Assembly: GCA_030426145.1 (NCBI GenBank)
Contig: JAUHZF010000032.1
Span: 1-41,291 of the forward strand
Length of the DNA stretch: 41,291 nucleotides
Direction: 5' to 3'
DNA from: Polyangia bacterium
GTDB taxonomy: Bacteria > Myxococcota_A > Polyangia > Polyangiales > Polyangiaceae
The translations under genes were made by a program, and so were the position numbers. The notes below the pieces were generated by a model. The model worked only from the letters and a program-made list of their open reading frames with translations, was not told the origin of the DNA and searched no databases. The number at the start of each line of letters is the position of its first letter. The stretch's first letter is position 1. Of this stretch, positions 9,252 through 17,199 are shown piece after piece.

Positions 9252-9473
9252 TCAACCTCCGGGGCAGACGTCGGACGTATTGGGGTCATCCAGCGCGTTT
9301 TGACAGGCGTCGGCGTCGTCGAGGGCGACGGTGGCTTCGCAGCTCTCACGAACGAGGTCGTTGGTGCAGCTACCGCAGATGTCGCTGAGGTCGCTGCAAG
9401 CGTCGTCCGCGCAACCTCCCGTCGTGAGGCTGATGGTGACCGTGGCGAGGGCAAGGATGAGAATTCGTGACAT
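9252..9473 (-). CDS. Small Cys-rich secreted lipoprotein
   Basis: 73 residues. The signal sequence MSRILILALATVTISLTTGG is followed by C21, a relaxed lipobox. The mature part has seven further cysteines (ACSDLSDICGSC, ESC, DACQ, DVC), suggesting a disulfide-bonded module of about 50 residues. Small proteins of this type (C-x6-C-x2-C pattern) are frequent and uncharacterised in myxobacteria. It is followed 52 bases later by the TPR/PEGA-like gene on the same strand, and is divergent from the ECF sigma factor with 104 bases between starts. Confidence 0.65.
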   Translation of the reverse strand: MSRILILALATVTISLTTGGCADDACSDLSDICGSCTNDLVRESCEATVALDDADACQNALDDPNTSDVCPGG

Positions 9474-9547
9474 GGTGGTTCCAATCGAAGAGTCTGGCTC
9501 GGTCGTCCGAGCCGCTTGCCCCCAGAGACCCGGTCTTCGATGGTGGC

Positions 9548-9553
9548 TATCAT
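9548..9553 (+). promoter_or_regulatory. Candidate -10 element before an ECF sigma gene
   Basis: TATCAT, 24 nt before the ATG at 9578, in the divergent region between the small lipoprotein and the sigma factor. No convincing -35 was found. Confidence 0.3.
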
Positions 9554-9577
9554 CCGCCGCACGATCTCGACGCGACC

Positions 9578-10369
9578 ATGAACGATCAGCAGAGGCACAT
9601 GTGGACGCAGGGGCGGGTCGCCTGGCCCGACGTCGACCTGCCGCTCGAGGCGCTGGCTGAACAGCACGCTTCGGGGGCGAAGGAGGCCTTTGCCGCAGAC
9701 CTCTACCTCGCCGCGGCCTGCGGTCGAGGCGTACCGGAGGCGCTCGCTCATTTTCGTGCCGCCTACGAGCCCGCACTGCGCCGGGCGGTGGGTCGTCAGC
9801 TCCCTGAAGCCCAGGTCGACGACGCCCTTCAGCTGGTGCTCACCAAGCTGCTCGTCGGCCGCGAGGGGCGCCCCCCGGCCATCCGAACCTTCGGCGGTCG
9901 CAGCCGGCTCGCCACGTGGCTCAAGGTCGTCGCGCGCCGCACCGCGAGCAACTATCTACGCGACCAGCATCCCGAGCGTGAGGTCGCGCTCGAGGAGGCG
10001 GCCGCCCTCGCCGACTACGCGGCCCGAGATGCCGCTCTGGGGCCCCTCAAGAAATCCTATCGCGAGGCCTTTCGTACGGCGTTTGCGGCGGCGATCGCCG
10101 ACCTGCCCCCGAAGAGTCGCAACCTGTTGCGCTACGAGTGTGTGGACAAGCTCTCGCGACGCCAGGTGGCGAGCATCTACGGGGTGACGGAAGTGACGGT
10201 TTCGCGATGGCGTGCCGCGATGCGGGTGGAGCTACGCACCCTCACGCGCCGTCACTTCGTACGAGACCTCGAGCTCGGCGACGACGAGTTCGACAGTGCA
10301 GTGGGCCTGATTGCGAGCCAACTCGAGGTCAGCCTGAGCCGCCTTCTGCGAGAGACCGACGACGATTGA
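9578..10369 (+). CDS. ECF-type RNA polymerase sigma factor (Gemmata/myxobacterial type)
   Basis: 263 residues from ATG 9578; the longer open frame would start inside the divergent gene. Region 2 spans about 55-128 (HFRAAYEPALRRAVGRQLP, then QVDDALQLVLTKLLV) and ends in a basic segment. Region 4 spans 170-220 (AAIADLPPKSRNLLRYECVD, then RRQVASIYGVTEVTVSRWRA). A 50-residue N-terminal extension and an acidic C-terminal tail (EDFDSAVGL-like, RETDDD) fit the TIGR03001 group found in Gemmata and myxobacteria. It converges stop-to-stop (2 bases apart) with a kinase gene that has an anti-sigma-like zinc finger, the obvious partner. Confidence 0.85.
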   Translation: MNDQQRHMWTQGRVAWPDVDLPLEALAEQHASGAKEAFAADLYLAAACGRGVPEALAHFRAAYEPALRRAVGRQLPEAQVDDALQLVLTKLLVGREGRPPAIRTFGGRSRLATWLKVVARRTASNYLRDQHPEREVALEEAAALADYAARDAALGPLKKSYREAFRTAFAAAIADLPPKSRNLLRYECVDKLSRRQVASIYGVTEVTVSRWRAAMRVELRTLTRRHFVRDLELGDDEFDSAVGLIASQLEVSLSRLLRETDDD

Positions 10370-10371
10370 GG

Positions 10372-11826
10372 TCACCACTCGCGGTACAGGTCCTTGGGCG
10401 AAGGTTGCACGACAGCAGGGGGCGCCGGGGCTGGCGCGGGTCGGCTTCGGGGGACCTCTTGGGGCACACTCGCGCTCGACGCGGGAGAGGGGAGACGACG
10501 AGGCACGGTCTCGGGCACGTCGATCGCGGTCGGGGGTGGCGCCGGCTGGGGGGCTGGTGCTGCCGGGGCCGCAGCGGAGGGGACGGGCAGCGGACCTTCG
10601 GCGGGGGCTGGGTCCGAGGCTGCCCAGAGGCCGGCTGCCCCGAGGACGAGTGCGGCAACCGCGGCCAGCACGAGCCATGGTCGTCCGCCGGTGGCGACCG
10701 GGGTGACCAACGCGTCTCGCACCTCTGCGATGGGCGGCCTGCGCGTGGGTTCGAGCGCCAAGCAGGCTTCGAGCGCGGCGTGCAGAGCTGGAGAGATTCC
10801 GCGTCGTGTAGGGAGGGGGGCACGGTCGCCGGCCAGGACGCGGCTCCGAAGGCTCGCCTGGTCCAGGCCGTGGCCGCGCTGCGCACCAAACGGGTGCTCA
10901 CCTGCCACCCACTCGAAGAGCATGACACCGAAGGCCCACACGTCGACGGCCGTCCCTTGGGGGTCGCCGCGCCATTGCTCTGGCGCCATGTAGCGCGGGG
11001 TACCCGCGGCCAGTCGCGACCTGGTGTCACCGGTCGCGGGCTGAAGGCCTCCCGCGAGGCCGAAGTCGACGACCTTGATCACCCCATCGTCGCGCAGCAG
11101 CACGTTCTCGGGTTTGAGGTCGCGGTGCACGACGCCCGCGTCGTGCGCCACCGACAAGGCGGTCGCGACGCTAGCGAAGTGCCCCAGGCCCACTTCCTGT
11201 GCTTCGACTGAAGCATCGAGCCAGTCGCGCAAGCGCTGTCCTGGAACGTGCTCGAGGGCGAGAAAGGGCGTGTTCCGCTCCTCGCCTACCGCGTGGATGG
11301 TCACGATGTTCGGATGGTTGAGGCGGGCGGTGGCCCGAGCCTCGTCCAGCAACCGCGCCGCGCCCGACGCAGAGCTCGATACCGGCGTCCCGAGCACCTT
11401 GAGGGCAACGTCCCGCTCGAGCAGTGCATCGCGTGCGAGGTAGACCGCACCCATGCCGCCTTCGCCGATGAGGTGGCTGACCACGTAGTTGCCCAGACTC
11501 TCTCCAGGCTCGAGTCGCCGCACCGATGCCACGGACGCCGAGGTCAGCGTCACTTCACGGGCGTCGTCTCGGGCCAGGCCCACCAACAGCCGCCGGCATG
11601 TGTGGCAGCGGTCGACATGATGGTCCACCTCCTGGCGGCGCGAGGTTTCGAGCTCGTCGTCGAGAAGGAGAGCGATGGTGTCGTCGCCGGGACATGGCAG
11701 AAACGTCTGCTCGGACCCGAGCTCTTGGAGCACGGTCTGCTCCTCGCCCATCGCCGCCGGCTGAGTTACGTCGAGTGCGGCGGCTTGGATGGCCTCTTCC
11801 GAGACCTGTTGGGCTGCCCGCGTCAC
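10372..11826 (-). CDS. Ser/Thr protein kinase with N-terminal zinc-finger (anti-sigma-like) domain
   Basis: 484 residues. The N-terminus has the zinc-finger anti-sigma signature HxxxCxxC (H70, C74, C77) in a helical segment (DDTIALLLDDELE ... HHVDRCHTCRRLLVGL). The kinase domain spans about 113-375 with glycine loop GEGGMG (121-126), ALK (141-143), HRDLKPEN (234-241), DFG (254-256) and APE (281-283). A transmembrane helix (383-404) and a Pro/Ala-rich tail of about 80 residues follow, presumably periplasmic. The finger probably binds a sigma factor, most simply the convergent ECF sigma at 9578. The GTG start at 11826 has GGAGG close upstream; an in-frame ATG at 11751 would still keep the finger and has no SD. 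Confidence 0.9.
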   Translation of the reverse strand: MTRAAQQVSEEAIQAAALDVTQPAAMGEEQTVLQELGSEQTFLPCPGDDTIALLLDDELETSRRQEVDHHVDRCHTCRRLLVGLARDDAREVTLTSASVASVRRLEPGESLGNYVVSHLIGEGGMGAVYLARDALLERDVALKVLGTPVSSSASGAARLLDEARATARLNHPNIVTIHAVGEERNTPFLALEHVPGQRLRDWLDASVEAQEVGLGHFASVATALSVAHDAGVVHRDLKPENVLLRDDGVIKVVDFGLAGGLQPATGDTRSRLAAGTPRYMAPEQWRGDPQGTAVDVWAFGVMLFEWVAGEHPFGAQRGHGLDQASLRSRVLAGDRAPLPTRRGISPALHAALEACLALEPTRRPPIAEVRDALVTPVATGGRPWLVLAAVAALVLGAAGLWAASDPAPAEGPLPVPSAAAPAAPAPQPAPPPTAIDVPETVPRRLPSPASSASVPQEVPRSRPAPAPAPPAVVQPSPKDLYREW

Positions 11827-11858
11827 CCGCCTCCGAACCTCTTCGCCATGGCCGCGTG

Positions 11859-11869
11859 TATCCTAGCTT
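11859..11869. promoter_or_regulatory. Two-way -10 region between kinase and lipoprotein genes
   Basis: On the plus strand TATCCT (11859-11864) and TAGCTT (11864-11869) precede the lipoprotein ATG at 11884. On the minus strand the same bases read TAGGAT (11865-11860), upstream of the kinase GTG at 11826. A shared site would let one polymerase block the other. The minus-strand element leaves a 5' leader of about 25-30 nt. Confidence 0.35.
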
Positions 11870-11883
11870 CCACGAACGGCAAC

Positions 11884-12612
11884 ATGAACCCGTCTCCCCT
11901 CGGCCTCAGGCCGGTCATGCGTCTCGTCTGGGGGGCCACCATCGGCCTCATCGGGTTGGGGTGTGAGCCTCATGCCCGGCTCATCCCCGACCCTGAGCCC
12001 CGACCCGTGTGTGAGGGGGGCAGTCACGCCGACGTGCCCATCGGTACCTGCGATCTCTATCGCCAAGACTGTGCGCGTGGGGAGGCGTGCGTGGCCGTGA
12101 GCCTCGGCACGGACTTCACGACTTCGTGTGAGCCGACCTTCGGAGCAGGCGGCATCGGTGCGGTCTGCACCGGTGTCACCGAATGCGACACATCTCTGCG
12201 CTGCGTCAACGGCCGGTGCTCGCCCGTGTGTTGCCCCGCGACCGACGACCCATGCGGTGCGGACGGTGTCTGTGTCGTCCGTGAGGCTCTCGGTGAATAC
12301 GAAGTCATGCGCTGCTTGTTCGCCGACGTCTGCACCCCGCTCGACGACACCTGCGCCGAAGGCTACGCCTGCTACCCATCGGCGGCGGTAGAAGAACCCC
12401 GTTGTCTGCAGCCCGGGACCGGGACCACGGACGACATCTGCGATGCTCCGAACGACTGCGAGGCTGGTCACGCATGCATCTCCTTCTCTAACGGACCCAA
12501 CCGGTGCGCGATCCTCTGTACGCTCGCCGCGACGCCCGATCCATGCCCGAATGGCCGCACTTGTCAGGCCACCAACAACATCCCGTCGGACGTGGGAGCT
12601 TGCTTGCCATGA
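11884..12612 (+). CDS. Cys-rich secreted lipoprotein
   Basis: 242 residues from ATG 11884 (alternative ATG 11917). Signal peptide with lipobox at LIGLGC. The mature part has more than 20 cysteines in repeated short units (CDLYRQDCARGEACVAV, CDTSLRCVNGRCSPVCC, DTCAEGYACYP, NDCEAGHACIS, DPCPNGRTC). The pattern C-x5-C-xx-G-x2-C is the disulfide-knotted repeat typical of myxobacterial surface lipoproteins. No enzymatic motif. Its stop overlaps the start of the next gene (ATGA at 12609-12612), so the two are translationally coupled and probably work together. Confidence 0.75.
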   Translation: MNPSPLGLRPVMRLVWGATIGLIGLGCEPHARLIPDPEPRPVCEGGSHADVPIGTCDLYRQDCARGEACVAVSLGTDFTTSCEPTFGAGGIGAVCTGVTECDTSLRCVNGRCSPVCCPATDDPCGADGVCVVREALGEYEVMRCLFADVCTPLDDTCAEGYACYPSAAVEEPRCLQPGTGTTDDICDAPNDCEAGHACISFSNGPNRCAILCTLAATPDPCPNGRTCQATNNIPSDVGACLP

Positions 12613-14387
12613 AACCGCACGTATCGGTCGCATGCGCGCTCGCCTTGGCCGTCTCGTGCTCGTCTCCTGTCGAGTCGACCACGGAGGAAGCGCCTCTTTG
12701 TCCGTCCGGCCAACTCGCTCTCCCCAATGGTACCTGCATCGCGCCGGGGCTTCGCGCCGACGATTGTGGGGCGGGCTTTCGTTTCGACGGCGTGGACGGG
12801 TGCTACCCCGTATTGCCCCCTGACCCATGTCCAAGTGGTCTCATGGCCGTTCCCGGCGAGGAGCATTGCCGGCCCGTCGCCCCTTGTCCGAGTACGCGGT
12901 TTGGTGAGGCCGAAGGCGTTGCAGGCGCCATCTACGTCGATGGTAGCTACGTTGGCACCGACAGTGATGGAAGCGCGGCGCGACCGTGGCAACGGGTCCA
13001 GGATGCCGTGAACGCGGCCCAAGACGGAGCCACGATCGGCATCGCGGCTGGCTCCTACGTCGAGTCGGTGACCATAGACGGCAAGGCGGTCCAGCTCATG
13101 GGGCGCTGTCCCGACATGGTCGAGATCGTCGGTCGCTCGAATGGGGTGGCGCCTGTCTACATCCCCGAAGGAGGAGCGGGGTCCCGCGTGAGTATGATCG
13201 CGGCCACGGGGGCGGGAGAGGCGGGGGTCGTCACCTCGGCGCCTGGCGTCACCATCGACCGCGTGTGGGTGCACGACATGCCGGTGATGGGCGTCGTCGT
13301 GCAAAGCCCCACCATCAAGGGCAGCGCCGTTGTTCGCGATGTGCTCGTGGAGCGTGTCACGAGACGCGGAATCTACGCCATCGGAGGCGACATCGACGTT
13401 GCGCGGGCATGCGTGCGCGACGTCGACTTGGTCGATGGCGGGGGTGGCATCGTGTCCCACAGCAACAGCACCGGCGAGATCGCATCGGTCGACGTGGTCG
13501 ACTCCCTCGTGGACCGAACGGGTGGCGTTTGGGCGGAAAGCGCTCGCCTCACCCTCGATGGCGTGGCGGTCATCGACGTGCGAGGTGCAGCCGGAGGCAA
13601 CGTCACGTCTGCACTCGGCGTCGGGGGCACCTTCGAGCGGCCGGCGTCCATGGTCGTCGACCGGTCCTACGTCGCGCTCGTAGATGGTATCGGCGCCCTC
13701 GTGCTCGGCGGCGACGCCACCATCTCCAGGACGCTGATTCGGGACGTCTACGATGGGTCCTCGCCCGATGGTGGCGTCGGCGTCTTCATCGATGCTGACG
13801 GTCTCCCCGTGCCCTCGGTCTCGCTGGAGCGGGTCGTGGTGCAGTCCACCATCGATACGTCGGTCGTGCACCAGGTCGGTCGCTTGGCCATCGCAGGTTC
13901 GGTGTTTCGTGACGTCGCGCCCCAGGAGGCAGGTAGAAGTACCGGGATCGGGATCGTGGTCGTGGATGCTCGCCCGCCTGCAATCGCGACGCTGCAACTC
14001 TCTGGGTCGCTCGTCGAACGCGTGCCCGACTCGGGCGTGCTCGTGCATGGGACCGATGTCGTGATCGAAGATTCCGTGATCCGTGCGGTATTCGGTCCGC
14101 CCGATGCCATCGCAGATGGAGTCTCGGTCCGTCGTTTTGAGGGAATCGTGCCCGAAGCTCATCTCCGCAACGTGCGCCTCGACGACAATGGTCGCGCTGG
14201 CGTCACCGCTGCGGGAGGACGACTGGTGCTCGAGGGCGCTGCGCTCGTCTGCAACGGTGGTCCCGACATCAACGGGGAGACCTTCATGAGCACCGACTTC
14301 GACGTCGCGCTCGACGACGCGACACGATGCGGTTGCCCACACGCCGACCAGCCCTGCCGAATCACCACCCTCGGGCTCTTCCAGTAG
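12609..14387 (+). CDS. Right-handed beta-helix secreted lipoprotein
   Basis: 592 residues from ATG 12609. A short signal peptide with a relaxed lipobox (LALAVSC) leads into Cys-rich segments (CPSGQLALPNGTC, DDCGAGFRFDGVDGC, DPCPSGLMAVPGEEHC). From about residue 105 comes a parallel beta-helix: the DGSAARPWQRVQDAVNAAQDG / GSYVESVTIDGKAVQL entry of DUF1565/NosD-like proteins, then many rungs such as VTIDRVWVHDMPVMGVVV, RDVLVERVTRRGIYAIGG and VVIEDSVIRAVFG. Beta-helices of this kind bind or cleave polysaccharides; no catalytic Asp/Lys set is obvious. A Cys pair lies near the end (CGCPHADQPC). Coupled to the preceding Cys-rich lipoprotein. Confidence 0.8.
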   Translation: MKPHVSVACALALAVSCSSPVESTTEEAPLCPSGQLALPNGTCIAPGLRADDCGAGFRFDGVDGCYPVLPPDPCPSGLMAVPGEEHCRPVAPCPSTRFGEAEGVAGAIYVDGSYVGTDSDGSAARPWQRVQDAVNAAQDGATIGIAAGSYVESVTIDGKAVQLMGRCPDMVEIVGRSNGVAPVYIPEGGAGSRVSMIAATGAGEAGVVTSAPGVTIDRVWVHDMPVMGVVVQSPTIKGSAVVRDVLVERVTRRGIYAIGGDIDVARACVRDVDLVDGGGGIVSHSNSTGEIASVDVVDSLVDRTGGVWAESARLTLDGVAVIDVRGAAGGNVTSALGVGGTFERPASMVVDRSYVALVDGIGALVLGGDATISRTLIRDVYDGSSPDGGVGVFIDADGLPVPSVSLERVVVQSTIDTSVVHQVGRLAIAGSVFRDVAPQEAGRSTGIGIVVVDARPPAIATLQLSGSLVERVPDSGVLVHGTDVVIEDSVIRAVFGPPDAIADGVSVRRFEGIVPEAHLRNVRLDDNGRAGVTAAGGRLVLEGAALVCNGGPDINGETFMSTDFDVALDDATRCGCPHADQPCRITTLGLFQ

Positions 14388-14522
14388 CGCTGTCGTCGAG
14401 CAGACGTACATCGCGCCCATAAAAACAGTTGGACGGCACCGACGACGCGCGCTACCGCATGGACATCATGGTCTGAACGCAGCGCCCTCGACGTCGTCTT
14501 TTCACTCCCTGGTCCATCGCAG

Positions 14523-14601
14523 CCGGGAGCCGAGCGACGTGAGCCTGCGCCAACCGCCCTCGACGCGCTCCTGCGCGCTCGATTCCGTCATCGGCTCCCG
14601 G
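14523..14601. repeat. 11-bp inverted repeat in the leader of the reductase gene
   Basis: CCGGGAGCCGA (14523-14533) and its exact complement TCGGCTCCCGG (14591-14601) are 57 bases apart; the right arm ends 17 bases before the ATG at 14619. If transcribed it would bring a long stem next to the SD (GGAAAGG). It could be an operator pair or a structured leader. The rest of the gap from 14388 holds nothing recognisable. Confidence 0.45.
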
Positions 14602-14618
14602 TGTGGAAAGGCCCGACC

Positions 14619-15143
14619 ATGAGAAAGATCATCTATTACGTTGCTACCAGCCTCGACGGCTTCATCGCCCGCGCTGACGGTTCCTTCGACTTCTTCGTGA
14701 ACGACGACGATCTCGTCGCCGACTTCTTCGCGTCGCTGAAGAGCGACTATGGGGCCGTCGTGATGGGACGCGCCACCTACGAGGTCGGTCTCGCGGCTGG
14801 GGTCACCAACCCCTATCCATGGCTCGACACCCACGTGGTGAGTCGCAGCATGGAGGCGTCCCCCGACGAGGCGATATCGATCGTTCGCGAGCTCGACGCC
14901 GTCGAAGCGCTTCGGCGCGGTGATGGCGACCCCATCTGGCTCTGCGGAGGCGGAGAGCTCGCGACGGCGATGATGTCGCGTGGGCTCATCGATGAGCTCG
15001 TGCTGAAGGTGAACCCGGTCGTGCTCGGAGAAGGCATTCCCTTGTTCCGAGGTCTGGAGCGGCCCTTCGTCCTCGCGTCCCTGGGCGCGCCGAAGGTCTA
15101 CGCGAGCGGCATCGTGGTATCGCGATTCGCCGTCGAGCCGTAA
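14619..15143 (+). CDS. Dihydrofolate reductase / RibD C-terminal family protein
   Basis: 174 residues, the full length of the YyaP/YwjB-like group. Motifs: the N-terminal strand and loop MRKIIYYVATSLDGFIARAD, the VVMGRATYEVG nucleotide-binding segment, the WLCGGGELATAM glycine-rich loop, and the ending LVLKVNPVVLGEGIPLF. These proteins are predicted NADPH-dependent reductases related to DHFR and to the reductase half of RibD, but most have no known substrate. Cytoplasmic. The ATG at 14619 has GGAAAGG about 8 nt upstream; the in-frame GTG 18 bases earlier has no SD. Single-gene unit, convergent with the HAD gene. Confidence 0.88.
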   Translation: MRKIIYYVATSLDGFIARADGSFDFFVNDDDLVADFFASLKSDYGAVVMGRATYEVGLAAGVTNPYPWLDTHVVSRSMEASPDEAISIVRELDAVEALRRGDGDPIWLCGGGELATAMMSRGLIDELVLKVNPVVLGEGIPLFRGLERPFVLASLGAPKVYASGIVVSRFAVEP

Positions 15144-15172
15144 CCCAAGCGCGCGCCGTGTCCGCCCTGCGA

Positions 15173-16033
15173 CTAACCGAGTCGGGCGAGCACGGCGTGC
15201 AGATCGTCGGTCACCGAGCCCCGTTCGAGCGCTGCGCAGCCGGTCTTCTCGAAGTCGGCCGTGCGGGGCTTGGTGACCAGCATCACTTCACTGCCAAGCA
15301 GTGCAGGAAGCATGAGGTCGAGCTCGAAGATGTCGCCCGCAACGAGCGTCTCTTCGGGCTTGGTTCCGGTGTCGTTCCAGACCCCCCGGAGCACCTCGAA
15401 GTAGTGGCCGCGACGCGGGTAGATGGGTCGCGCTAGGTCGTCGAGTTGCACGGTCGCGGGGATGCCGTCGAACCGCGGGTCCGGGGTGGCGGGGTCGGTG
15501 ACGATGAACTTCCGCGCGTCACCGATCACGTGCAGGGCCTCGCGCCCTTTGGGATCGAGGCGGTCGATCTTCTCCTGCACGTGCCGGGTGGCCGAGTTGG
15601 TCACGACCCAGACCGGGACGTCACTGGCGAGCAGCGCTTCGACGACTTCTTTGGCTTCAGGTCGGAAGACCGTGTCGGCCTTGGGGTAGTTGTCGAAGTA
15701 GAGCTTCTGCAAGACCGCGGTTCGCTCGTCGAGATCGGTCAGCATGCCGCGTTCGTCCAAGATCATGTTCATGATCACGGTCGCGCGCAGGTAGGGATCG
15801 GCGTCACCGGGGGCGACGATGCGACCGTCATGAAGCCACCCGTGCATGCCGGGGTCTTCGGCGATGGTCGCCTGCGCCCGTGCCCACTCGGCTTCGTAGT
15901 CGCCGAGGATGGCACGCGCGTCTTCGTGAAAGGCTTCGTAGAAGGGACCAGCCTCGGCTTCGACGTCGGTGAAGGTCCCGTCGAAGTCGAGCACGACGAG
16001 CCGCGGGCGCTGGGTAGGGTCAGCGGTGCGCAT
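15173..16033 (-). CDS. HAD-superfamily hydrolase
   Basis: 286 residues from ATG 16033. HAD motif I is DFDGTFTD (nucleophile Asp and acid/base Asp at DxD spacing); motif II is WVVTNSA; the lysine is probably in the RRGHYFE/KPEET region; motif IV is VAGDIFELDLMLPALLG. A helical cap of about 100 residues lies between motifs I and II (EAGPFYEAFHEDARAILGDYEAEW ...). Such proteins are Mg-dependent phosphatases or dehalogenases; the substrate cannot be predicted. No signal peptide. Divergent from the envelope-protein operon with 106 bp between starts. Confidence 0.82.
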   Translation of the reverse strand: MRTADPTQRPRLVVLDFDGTFTDVEAEAGPFYEAFHEDARAILGDYEAEWARAQATIAEDPGMHGWLHDGRIVAPGDADPYLRATVIMNMILDERGMLTDLDERTAVLQKLYFDNYPKADTVFRPEAKEVVEALLASDVPVWVVTNSATRHVQEKIDRLDPKGREALHVIGDARKFIVTDPATPDPRFDGIPATVQLDDLARPIYPRRGHYFEVLRGVWNDTGTKPEETLVAGDIFELDLMLPALLGSEVMLVTKPRTADFEKTGCAALERGSVTDDLHAVLARLG

Positions 16034-16139
16034 GAGTGCCCGTCGTCCTAGCACGGAAACCGCCCGTCGCGCGTCGGCCGGGTAGCCGTGATGGCGGCGA
16101 TGCCGTCGCACTGACGTTCCACGTTGGTTGCGCAGGGCC

Positions 16140-17195
16140 ATGCGGGGTCGTAGCGTCTCCCGCGTGCGGCACGTGACCTTGGCCTGCCTGCTGGCGGCAG
16201 CGCTCGTGGCCCGGCCCCTTGGCGCGACGGAGGAGGCCGTGCCCGTGCGCTGGTCGCTGGAGGCGCCGGCGGGATGTGACGACGCGTCTGCGTTTGGCGC
16301 AGCGCTGCTCGGTCGTACGCGGCGTGGTCGGCGTGCCGAATCCGATGAGGAGGCCATGGTGGTCACGGCTGTGATCGAGCCGCGGGGCGACGCCTGGACG
16401 GGACGTTTGCAGGTTCTGCAATCCGCGGCGGCACCGTCCGAGCGGAGCGTCGTGGGTGCGCGCTGCGAGGAGGTTCGTGACGCCCTCGCCTTCATCGCGG
16501 CTCTGAGCATCGATGCTCAGAGCGAAGACGCCGTCGAGCGCAAAGATGGGTCGCTCGCTGAGGAAGCAGAGGCCACGGACGCTTCGGAAGAGGCGCTGGT
16601 CGAGCCCTCGAGGCCGCCGGAGGAATCCCCGGTGCCGCCCCCCGCCACGCCGGAGTCGGAGCCCCTGCCAGCGCGAACCTGGTGGCTCGGAGCCGAAGCG
16701 GTGGTCGCAACCCCCTTCGGGGATGCCAACGCCTTTGGCGCCAGCGTGTTTGCCCGCTGGATGTCGATGGATCCGGGCTGGCTCGCGCTCGACCTGCGGC
16801 TCGGCCTACGCGGGCTATCTCAGGGAGGTTTCACGGTGCCTGAGGGGGCGGCCGTCCTACACGTCGTGGGGGGTGTGGTCGAAGTCTGCCCGGTGCGGCT
16901 CCTCTCCGAGCCGGACGTGCGTGTGCCCGTCTGCGTCGAGACGGAGGTGGGCGCCATCGTGGGGGAAGGGCGAGGCGTCGACGATCCCGTGACCGAGGCG
17001 CGACCCTGGCTGGCGCCCGGAGCCAGTCTTCGACTTCAAGGATTTCCGATGGATGAGCTCGCTGTCGAGCTCGGCGCGGGACTTGCGGTCCCCGCCACCC
17101 GTCATCGTTATCGCTTCGAGCCCGACGTCGAGCTCGGACGTATCAACCCCATCCAGCTCCGCCTGTCGGCGGGTCTCGCGTGGCGGGTTTGGTAG
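16140..17195 (+). CDS. Predicted outer-membrane-associated protein, first gene of an ECF operon
   Basis: 351 residues from ATG 16140 (a TTG 12 bases upstream and a GTG at 16164 are possible). Signal peptide VTLACLLAAALVARPLGATEE. Residues about 30-130 form a small domain (LEAPAGCDDASAFGAALLGR ... RCEEVRDALAFIAALSID) that recurs in myxobacteria ahead of beta-barrel-like regions. An acidic, Pro-rich linker (to about 185) leads to a C-terminal part with alternating strands ending in a hydrophobic residue plus Trp (LSAGLAWRVW), typical of outer membrane barrels. Stop codon and sigma factor start are 4 bases apart, so they form one operon. Role unknown; probably the envelope end of the sigma pathway. 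Confidence 0.7.
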   Translation: MRGRSVSRVRHVTLACLLAAALVARPLGATEEAVPVRWSLEAPAGCDDASAFGAALLGRTRRGRRAESDEEAMVVTAVIEPRGDAWTGRLQVLQSAAAPSERSVVGARCEEVRDALAFIAALSIDAQSEDAVERKDGSLAEEAEATDASEEALVEPSRPPEESPVPPPATPESEPLPARTWWLGAEAVVATPFGDANAFGASVFARWMSMDPGWLALDLRLGLRGLSQGGFTVPEGAAVLHVVGGVVEVCPVRLLSEPDVRVPVCVETEVGAIVGEGRGVDDPVTEARPWLAPGASLRLQGFPMDELAVELGAGLAVPATRHRYRFEPDVELGRINPIQLRLSAGLAWRVW

Positions 17196-17199
17196 TCCC

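Noticed and set aside
12564..14420. Long open frame on the minus strand opposite the beta-helix gene
   Set aside because: Composition is His/Asp/Arg-rich without domains. The plus-strand frame has a signal peptide, Cys modules and beta-helix rungs, so this is a shadow caused by high GC.
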